10,897 nucleotides of DNA from Chloroflexota bacterium (GTDB lineage: Bacteria; Chloroflexota; Anaerolineae; Anaerolineales; Villigracilaceae). The translations under genes and the position numbers were made by a program. The stretch spans positions 1 to 10,897 of the forward strand of contig JAPLGV010000469.1 in assembly GCA_026389975.1 (NCBI GenBank), written 5' to 3'. Position 1 is the first letter of the stretch. The number at the start of each line of letters is the position of its first letter. The notes below the pieces were generated by a model. That model was given only the letters and a program-made list of their open reading frames with translations, searched no databases and was not told where the DNA came from. Of this stretch, positions 1 to 5,787 are shown piece by piece.

Positions 1-898
1 GGTAAAACGCCGCGGGGAAGATGGCAATCGCCCCAAGCAGGGAACCCATGACGAACAACAATACCGAACCGGCAAAGATATTACAGAATAGACGGAAGGC
101 AAACGAGAGCACTTTCGAGAATTCGGAAACCAGTTCGAGGATACCGACGCCCCAGTCAATCACGCCAAAGATGGGCTTGCTGAAGAACGTTTTCACATTC
201 CAAAATTTGGTAAAGTAATTTATTCCCTGAGCGCGGATGCCAACCACCTGCACAGCAATCACGGCAATGATGGCCAGCGCCACGGTGAAATTCAGGTCGG
301 TCGAAACGACGCGCACGAAGGGGATCAGTTGGTAGCCATTCGCCGTCACTGCCGGGTTGACCAGGGTGGCAAGACCGAGGGGCAGTTGTTGAATGCCATA
401 TCCCGCAGTTTTAGCATGTTCGATCATGCCAATGCTGTCAACGCCGGGGATGAGCTCCATCCAGTTCGCAAACAGGACCAGGATGGTAATCGTGGCAAAC
501 CAGGGGAAGATCGTCTTCGCCCATTTTTTACCGGCTGTGCCCTCGGTCATATTGTAAAGGGCTTCGAGCAAGGCTTCCAGTGCGCCCGGAATGCCCTTCA
601 AAACCAGGTTCCCCTTTTTTACTGCCCGGTTGAAGAAAAAGGCCAGGAGGATGACAAGCACATCCACGATCAACAATGCAAACAGCGTGTTTGTAAAATA
701 AAATTCGCCAATGACAGGCAAGGTGAACAGTGGATGCTCCATCCAGTGTTCAGCAGGCAGTTGCACAAATGGACGCACCGGGGAAAAATACTTCGCCCCA
801 ATGAATCCCAGAATAATCAGCGCCAGTACAATCCAACGATTGACACCCCAGCGCCACCATTTTTTCTTGGGAGTGCTTGCCTCAACTGTCTTCTCCAC
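1..898 (-). CDS. atpB: F0F1 ATP synthase subunit a (3' end beyond window)
   Basis: Membrane subunit a of F0, which forms the proton half-channels facing the c-ring. The 299 visible residues begin with a short charged N-terminus and a first membrane helix (about residues 21-36). The STDLNFTVAL motif (about 199-208) matches the conserved ADLN segment of the family. FRLFCNIFAG (268-277) contains the essential arginine, R269, equivalent to E. coli aArg210. Two neighbouring positions are unusual: Cys272 where Gly is usual, and Ser278 where E. coli has Glu219. I chose the GTG start at 898 because GAGGAGG (908-914) lies 9 nt upstream. An in-frame ATG at 922 would add 8 residues but has no good ribosome site. 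The gene overlaps the atpZ end by 17 nt, which suggests translational coupling. The C-terminus, including the partner of E. coli His245, lies outside the window. The identification is firm; the start is fairly firm. Confidence 0.95.
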   Translation of the reverse strand, partial: MEKTVEASTPKKKWWRWGVNRWIVLALIILGFIGAKYFSPVRPFVQLPAEHWMEHPLFTLPVIGEFYFTNTLFALLIVDVLVILLAFFFNRAVKKGNLVLKGIPGALEALLEALYNMTEGTAGKKWAKTIFPWFATITILVLFANWMELIPGVDSIGMIEHAKTAGYGIQQLPLGLATLVNPAVTANGYQLIPFVRVVSTDLNFTVALAIIAVIAVQVVGIRAQGINYFTKFWNVKTFFSKPIFGVIDWGVGILELVSEFSKVLSFAFRLFCNIFAGSVLLFVMGSLLGAIAIFPAAFY

Positions 899-1175
899 GA
901 TGTGGTTCCTCCTCGGTGACATCTTTTTTTATTGCCGGTTGAATACGGGCGGTGGCTGCTCTCACGACGCGGAACGTCAGGAATAGCGTCACCGGTATGC
1001 TTACAAGCACCAAAACGATTGTAAAGAGAGGCTTGCTATCCAGGATTTTATCCAGCCATAATCCTGCAAAAAGCGCCGCGAAGATAACAACCAGAGTCAG
1101 TCCTGCAACCCAGACCACGGTCATCGTGACCGCAGTTCTAAATTCGTCTTGTCCTTTATCGTTTGACTGGCCCAT
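882..1175 (-). CDS. atpZ: AtpZ/AtpI family protein (ATP synthase accessory subunit)
   Basis: Small 97-residue membrane protein at the head of the ATP synthase operon. It has a hydrophilic N-terminus (residues 1-15), a first membrane helix (about 17-38), the conserved G-x-W-L-D-K turn (AGLWLDKILDS, about 37-47), and a second membrane helix (about 49-70). A basic and then acidic C-terminal tail follows. The two-helix plan with WLDK matches the AtpZ/AtpI family, which is linked to assembly of the c-ring or to Mg/Ca transport. The exact role of the family is not settled. The ATG at 1175 is the only usable start, because an in-frame stop lies just 5 codons upstream. No Shine-Dalgarno sequence precedes it, while a perfect TATAAT ends 9 nt before it, so a leaderless or near-leaderless mRNA is possible. 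Calling it atpI instead of atpZ would be equally defensible. Confidence 0.85.
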   Translation of the reverse strand: MGQSNDKGQDEFRTAVTMTVVWVAGLTLVVIFAALFAGLWLDKILDSKPLFTIVLVLVSIPVTLFLTFRVVRAATARIQPAIKKDVTEEEPHRGEDS

Positions 1176-1184
1176 GGCGGCGGA

Positions 1185-1214
1185 ATTATATCATGAGGCT
1201 TTTCAACCCGTCTA
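1185..1214 (-). promoter_or_regulatory. Candidate promoter for the atp operon
   Basis: On the minus strand TAGACG (1209-1214, 4 of 6 matches to the -35 consensus, overlapping the nuoN stop codon) is followed after 18 nt by a perfect TATAAT (1185-1190). Only 9 nt separate the -10 box from the atpZ ATG, so transcription would start at or just before the start codon. The -10 match is visible; promoter activity is inference. Confidence 0.5.
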
Positions 1215-2648
1215 GAACAAATTGAGCGCGGCATGGTTGGCAAAGCCGAACCAGGGTCCGAACAGCGTGCCGATCAGGAGAACACCAATTACCAGGACGA
1301 CCAGCGCAATCGCAACGGGTCGGGACACCGGAAGCGGGTGCTGGTCCTCGTCCTGATTCTCCGTCCGGTACAGGTAGATGTATTTTAGAATGTTCAAGTA
1401 GTAGTACAAACCGAAGATGGAATTCAGTACGCCGACAACTGCCAGCCAGATCCAGCCACTTTGAATGGCCGCAGAGAAGACGAAAAACTTGGCAACAAAT
1501 CCACCAAACGGCGGCATCCCCGCCAGCGACAGGAAGGCCACCAGCGCCGCCAGCGACAGGGTGGCGTTGCGGCGGTCCAGGCCATTATAAGCGGACACAT
1601 CGTCAGAGCCGGTCACATGCCCGACAACGCCGACAATCCCGAATGCAAGCAGATTCGTCAGCATGTAGGCAAACAAGTAAAAGACCGCGCTGGCAAAGCC
1701 CAACTGCGAGAACGCTACTACACCGATCATGGCATAGCCTGCGTGCGCAATGGACGAGTATGCCAGCAGGCGTTTGATATTCTTCTGCGCCATGGCAATC
1801 AGGTTGCCTACCGTCATGGTCAGGGTGGCCAGGTCGGCCAGGATCATGCTCCAGTCCGTCGAAATGACCGGGAAGACCGCCGTGAGCAAACGCAGGATAA
1901 CGGCAAAGCCCGCCGCCTTGGAAGCCGTCGAAAGGAAACCGGCCACCGGCGTCGGCGCGCCTTCGTATACGTCCGGTGCCCAAAAATGGAATGGGAACAG
2001 AGAGACCTTGAAAGCCAGTCCAGCCAGCACCAGGAAGGTGATGCCGACTGCCAGCAGGTCAAAGTTGCTGAAGTGGATGCCCAGGTCATACAGGCTGGTC
2101 GTCCCGGCAAAACCGTAGATCAGGCTGAAACCGTAGAGCAGCACTGCGGAAGTCAGCGCTCCAAAGAGCATGTATTTGAAGCCTGACTCGGTGGATTTGT
2201 CGTCCCCGGTCAGGAAACCGGCCAGGATGTAGAGCGGGATGGAGGTGGTCTCGATTGCCAGGTACAGCATCACCAGGTCCGCGGACGAGGACATCAGGCA
2301 CATGCCAATGGTGGCCGCCAGCAGCAGGAGATAAGCCTCGGCGCGCTGGTTCAGCTTGTCCGTGTCCATAAAAAACAACGCCGTCACCGCCGCAGCAAAG
2401 ACAAAGAACATCTTGAAGAGGAAACCCAACCAGTCAAAGCGCACCATCCCGCCGAAAACGAGGCTCGGGTCCGCTGGACGAGCGAAAAACAGACTCAGGG
2501 TCAAGGTGACGAGCAGCCCGGCCGCTGTAAACATTCCCAGGAACAATCGGCGATTCGCATCTTTTTTCAGGAACGGGTCGAGGATCAGCACCAAGACGGC
2601 CAGCGCCAGGAGCAGGACTTCAGGGAGAATGGGAAGGAAGGTAATCAC
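1212..2648 (-). CDS. nuoN: NADH-quinone oxidoreductase subunit N
   Basis: Antiporter-like proton-pumping subunit of complex I, the one nearest NuoK and the quinone module. The 478 residues are almost wholly hydrophobic, with about 14 membrane segments as usual for the family. The pathway residues are present: E133 in TM5 (IETTS), K214 in the broken TM7 (AFKVSLFPFHFWAPDVYEGAPT, about 212-233), K244 (STASKAAGF), K292 in NIKRLLAYSS, and K387 (GGFVAKFFVF) in TM12. The YEGAPTPVAGF segment is typical of NuoN rather than NuoM. The start is GTG at 2648, directly abutting the TAA of the preceding nuoM. GGGAGG sits 7 nt upstream inside that gene, so the two are probably translationally coupled. It is the last nuo gene; the atp genes follow after 36 nt. 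Confidence 0.97.
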   Translation of the reverse strand: MITFLPILPEVLLLALAVLVLILDPFLKKDANRRLFLGMFTAAGLLVTLTLSLFFARPADPSLVFGGMVRFDWLGFLFKMFFVFAAAVTALFFMDTDKLNQRAEAYLLLLAATIGMCLMSSSADLVMLYLAIETTSIPLYILAGFLTGDDKSTESGFKYMLFGALTSAVLLYGFSLIYGFAGTTSLYDLGIHFSNFDLLAVGITFLVLAGLAFKVSLFPFHFWAPDVYEGAPTPVAGFLSTASKAAGFAVILRLLTAVFPVISTDWSMILADLATLTMTVGNLIAMAQKNIKRLLAYSSIAHAGYAMIGVVAFSQLGFASAVFYLFAYMLTNLLAFGIVGVVGHVTGSDDVSAYNGLDRRNATLSLAALVAFLSLAGMPPFGGFVAKFFVFSAAIQSGWIWLAVVGVLNSIFGLYYYLNILKYIYLYRTENQDEDQHPLPVSRPVAIALVVLVIGVLLIGTLFGPWFGFANHAALNLF

Positions 2649-4121
2649 TTATGCACCTCCCAGCAGGGTGAGCACGTGCTGGACCCCGGACTGGACCCAT
2701 GGAACAATCAGGGCCGGGAACAGGCCGATACCAATCATGAGTGCCATCAGGAACACCAGCGCAATTTTATCCAGCGTATTAATTGGCTTGATATGTTCTT
2801 CAAACTCCTCAGGCATCTTGCCGAAGAACACCCGCCGGACAACCAGCAAGACGTACGAGGCGGTCACGACAATCGAGATGGCCGCAATAACCGCAACCAC
2901 CCATTGCGTTTTCCAGATGCCTATGAAGATGGGGAACTCAGCCACGAAACCGGAGAAACCGGGCATACCCATCGAGACCAGACTGCCGATAATGACGCCA
3001 ATCCCCACCAGCGGCAGGGGTTTGATCATGCCACCCAGTTTGGGAATGTCACGCGTGTGAGCCCGGTCGTAAACCATGCCGACAGCAGCAAAGAAGAGAG
3101 CTGTCATCACGCCATGCGAGAACATCTGCACACCTGCGCCGATGAGACCTTCAGGTTTCAGGGTGGCAAAGCCCATCATCACCAGACCCATATGCGAGAC
3201 GGACGAGAAGCCAATAACATATTTGAAATCAGTCTGCACGCTGGCGATGAATGCGCCGTAGACGATATTGACCAGCGCCAGTCCCATAATCAGCGGCGAC
3301 CAGAACTTGGCGCCCTCCGGCAGGAGCATGATGCCCACCCTCAGAGCGGCGAACGCGCCCAGTTTCATCAACACTCCCGCATGGAACATGGAAACAGCCG
3401 TCGGTGCAGCCACGTGGCCGTCCGGCGACCAGTTGTGGAACGGGAAGATACCGCCCAGGATGGCAAAACCCAGGAAGACGAATGGGAACCAGATTTTCTG
3501 GAATGACAAGGAGAAAGCCGCATGCTCCAGGTCGAGCATATTGAACGTGTGCAGGCCGCTCGTCCAGTACATCGCCAGCGCGCCGATGAGAGAAATCAAC
3601 GAACCGATGAACAGGTACAGGGTCAGTTTCATCGCCGCATATTCACGGGTCTTGATCCAGCCCCAGATGACGATGAGCAGGAACATGGGGAAGACCGCGA
3701 TTTCGTAAAAGAAAAATAACATGAACAGGTCAAGCGAGGTAAACACGCCAAACACGCCGCTCGCCAGGATAAACAGAAAGGCAAAGAATTCGCGCGGACG
3801 GTCATCGATACCCCAGGAAATCATCACGCCCGTGACCATGACGATGCCCGTCAGCAGCACCAGCGGGACGCTCAGCCCATCTACACCGAAGTGCAGGCTG
3901 ATACCCAGCATCGGCATCCAGTTGTATTTCTCGATGAACTGGTAGCCCGCGGCCGCTTTATCGTAAGCAAAATACACCCAGATGGACAGCGCCAGAGCCA
4001 ACATCGCAGCGGTCAGCGCCGTGATGCGGATGGCTTTTTTCTGCTCGGGCTTCATCAGCAAGAGCACGAGCGCCGTAACCATCGGGATGAAAACAATGAC
4101 ACTCAGAAACGGAAATTGCAT
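2649..4121 (-). CDS. nuoM: NADH-quinone oxidoreductase subunit M, second copy (lacks TM7 lysine)
   Basis: Second NuoM-like antiporter subunit of 490 residues, about the usual length, with roughly 14 membrane segments. It retains E140 in TM5 (FFFYEIAVFPM), K253 (GVLMKLGAF), K300 in TDFKYVIGFSS, H229 in PFHNWSPD, and E395 in TM12 (GFVAEF). The Glu in TM12 marks it as NuoM rather than NuoL or NuoN. It aligns without gaps to the upstream NuoM (offset 30 residues) from TM7 through K300. In that alignment the central TM7 lysine (K252 there) is Leu222 here, with two glycines following. TEAPT has become VAAPT, so a conserved Glu is Ala238. The codons for this stretch read clearly, with no frameshift. 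ATG at 4121 follows AGAGG at 5 nt; 9 nt separate it from the first nuoM and 0 nt from nuoN. It probably occupies an additional position in the membrane arm. Confidence 0.95.
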   Translation of the reverse strand: MQFPFLSVIVFIPMVTALVLLLMKPEQKKAIRITALTAAMLALALSIWVYFAYDKAAAGYQFIEKYNWMPMLGISLHFGVDGLSVPLVLLTGIVMVTGVMISWGIDDRPREFFAFLFILASGVFGVFTSLDLFMLFFFYEIAVFPMFLLIVIWGWIKTREYAAMKLTLYLFIGSLISLIGALAMYWTSGLHTFNMLDLEHAAFSLSFQKIWFPFVFLGFAILGGIFPFHNWSPDGHVAAPTAVSMFHAGVLMKLGAFAALRVGIMLLPEGAKFWSPLIMGLALVNIVYGAFIASVQTDFKYVIGFSSVSHMGLVMMGFATLKPEGLIGAGVQMFSHGVMTALFFAAVGMVYDRAHTRDIPKLGGMIKPLPLVGIGVIIGSLVSMGMPGFSGFVAEFPIFIGIWKTQWVVAVIAAISIVVTASYVLLVVRRVFFGKMPEEFEEHIKPINTLDKIALVFLMALMIGIGLFPALIVPWVQSGVQHVLTLLGGA

Positions 4122-4130
4122 GGCTACCTC

Positions 4131-5711
4131 TTAGTGGAACAGCATCATCATGGCTTTGTTGATGACATCCAAAATCCAGGCCGGGTAAATCCCAATAACC
4201 AGGATCAAGGCCATCAACGGGGCCATCACGATGATTTCCCGCAGGTTGATTTCGGTCAGTTTATGTTCGCCGTGAGCCCAGCGTTCGTTCAACGGTCCAT
4301 GCAGGACGTACTTGATTCCCTTCAAAATGTACGCGCCCGTGAAGAGCAGACCGATCATCGCAACCGCCGTATAGAGCGTCAAGACCGGCCAGGAGCCTCG
4401 CACCACCAGAAACTCAGAGACGAACCCGTTCAGTCCGGGCAGGCCCAGCGAGGCCAGGCTGGTGAAGATCAGGATGCCGCCGTAAATCGGTACCAGCGGG
4501 AACAGGCCGCCGAAGTCGTCCAGGTTACGGGTGTGGGTGCGCTCGTAGAGCACACCGACCAGGAAGAACATGCCGGCCGCCGAGAGACCGTGGTTAAACA
4601 TCTGGAGCACCGCGCCGTTCAGTGCAATGTTCGCGTTGAGCGTGCCGGATGCTCTGGCTGCCGCGGCAATCCCGAGCACCACAAACCCCATATGGTTCAC
4701 CGACGAATAGGCCACCAGCCGCTTGAAGTCTTTCTGACCGAACGCTGCAAACGCCCCGAAGACAATCGCCATTACCGCCAGGAACGCCAGCCAACCTGCA
4801 TATCTCGCCGATTCCGCTGGATACAACGGCAGGACCAGCCGCAGGAAGCCGTACGCGCCCAGTTTCAGCAGCACACCCGCCAGGATCATCGAACCGGCAG
4901 TCGGGGCTTCGGTGTGGGCATCCGGCAGCCAGGTATGGAACGGCCAGACCGGAATCTTGATGGCAAAGGCAATTACAAACGCCCAGAAAGCGATTGTTTT
5001 GACGGTCGAAACGGTAAGAACCCGATTAAAGAAGTGCAGCATCGCGCCATTGGGATCCAAAGCCGCCCAATTGGCATACAGGGTTTGCAAATCGTAAGTA
5101 TTGAACAACACACCCAGTAACTGGATGGCCAGCAGGAGTCCCAGCGAACCGGCCATGGTGTAGATGATGAACTTTAGCGAAGCATAGTTGCGGCTCTGGA
5201 CCTTGATCCCCTTCCAGATTTCGCGTTCGCCCTTCTCGGAACCCCACTGGTTGATCAGGAAGTACATCGGCACCAGGCCGATTTCCCAGAAGACGAAGAA
5301 AATCAACAGGTCGAGCGCCATGAAGACACCCAGCATGCCAGTCTCCAGGAAGAGGAACAGCATGAAGTATGCCTTGATGCGGTCGGTTATGTTGAAGGAT
5401 GCCAGAAGGGCAAGCGGTGTCAGGAGCGTCGTCAACAGCACCATGGTCAGGGAAAGCCCGTCCACGCCGAGGTGGAGGGCCGAGTGGATGGCCGCGTACC
5501 AGGCATATTGTTCCTGGAACTGGAAGCCGGGCTGCCCCGCTTTGAACTGCGTCCACAGGAGTACTGTCAAGGCAAAAGGCACCAGGCTGGCACCCAAGGC
5601 CGTCCAGCGAATGGCTTTCAGGTTGTCCTTGGGCAGGCATAACACAACCACTGCCGCTAGGACGGGGAAGAACAGGATGAGGGTCAGAATGTGATCGAAA
5701 ATAAATTGCAT
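4131..5711 (-). CDS. nuoM: NADH-quinone oxidoreductase subunit M, first copy
   Basis: Canonical-looking proton-pumping subunit M of complex I, 526 residues with about 14 membrane helices. All expected charged residues of the proton path are present: E143 in TM5 (FFVFWEIGLVPM), K252 in the broken TM7 (AIKIPVWPFHTWLPDAHTEAPT, about 250-271), K283 (VLLKLGAYG), K330 (QKDFKRLVAYSS), H374, and E433 in TM12 (GFVSEF). A charged loop at about 157-174 (SEKGEREIWKG) and a segment around 352-365 make it a little longer than the second copy. The ATG at 5711 is preceded by GGAG at about 6 nt. The 71-nt spacer between nuoL and this gene holds a palindromic repeat. The gene ends 9 nt before the second nuoM. 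Confidence 0.97.
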   Translation of the reverse strand: MQFIFDHILTLILFFPVLAAVVVLCLPKDNLKAIRWTALGASLVPFALTVLLWTQFKAGQPGFQFQEQYAWYAAIHSALHLGVDGLSLTMVLLTTLLTPLALLASFNITDRIKAYFMLFLFLETGMLGVFMALDLLIFFVFWEIGLVPMYFLINQWGSEKGEREIWKGIKVQSRNYASLKFIIYTMAGSLGLLLAIQLLGVLFNTYDLQTLYANWAALDPNGAMLHFFNRVLTVSTVKTIAFWAFVIAFAIKIPVWPFHTWLPDAHTEAPTAGSMILAGVLLKLGAYGFLRLVLPLYPAESARYAGWLAFLAVMAIVFGAFAAFGQKDFKRLVAYSSVNHMGFVVLGIAAAARASGTLNANIALNGAVLQMFNHGLSAAGMFFLVGVLYERTHTRNLDDFGGLFPLVPIYGGILIFTSLASLGLPGLNGFVSEFLVVRGSWPVLTLYTAVAMIGLLFTGAYILKGIKYVLHGPLNERWAHGEHKLTEINLREIIVMAPLMALILVIGIYPAWILDVINKAMMMLFH

Positions 5712-5730
5712 CTTTTACTCCGATTGCTCA

Positions 5731-5787
5731 TGTAGGGCAGGCTTGCAGCCTGCCGCCAGATTCGGCGGGTAGAATACCCGCCCTACA
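5731..5787. repeat. Palindromic cloverleaf-like intergenic repeat
   Basis: The 57-bp element is bounded by TGTAGGG (5731-5737) and its complement CCCTACA (5781-5787). Inside are two perfect hairpins. One is GGCAGGC (5736-5742) with GCCTGCC (5748-5754) around a TTGCA loop. The other is GGCGGGTA (5764-5771) with TACCCGCC (5775-5782) around a GAA loop. The outer and inner arms share bases, so they may alternate. On the minus strand its first bases complete the final ATG and supply the TAG stop of nuoL. It looks like a dispersed REP-type element of the TGTAGGGCGGG kind; its dispersal in the genome is inference. Confidence 0.8.

Noticed and set aside
329..919. A 196-codon plus-strand open frame opposite atpB
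   Set aside because: The minus strand encodes subunit a with its conserved RLF motif and a strong ribosome site. The plus-strand product shows no recognisable features.
2649..4121. Second nuoM as a decaying pseudogene because the TM7 lysine is missing
   Set aside because: The frame is intact at full length, the other functional residues are kept, and it is tightly coupled to nuoN, so it looks to be under selection.
3891..5120. A 409-codon plus-strand open frame opposite the two nuoM genes
   Set aside because: The product is rich in Arg, His, Gln and Asp with no domain pattern, and it lies wholly antisense to well-supported membrane genes. It is a reading-frame shadow created by their codon use.
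5731..5787. tRNA-like cloverleaf between nuoL and nuoM
   Set aside because: The arms have no anticodon-loop or T-loop consensus, the length is too short for a tRNA, and the perfect palindromes are typical of intergenic repeats.
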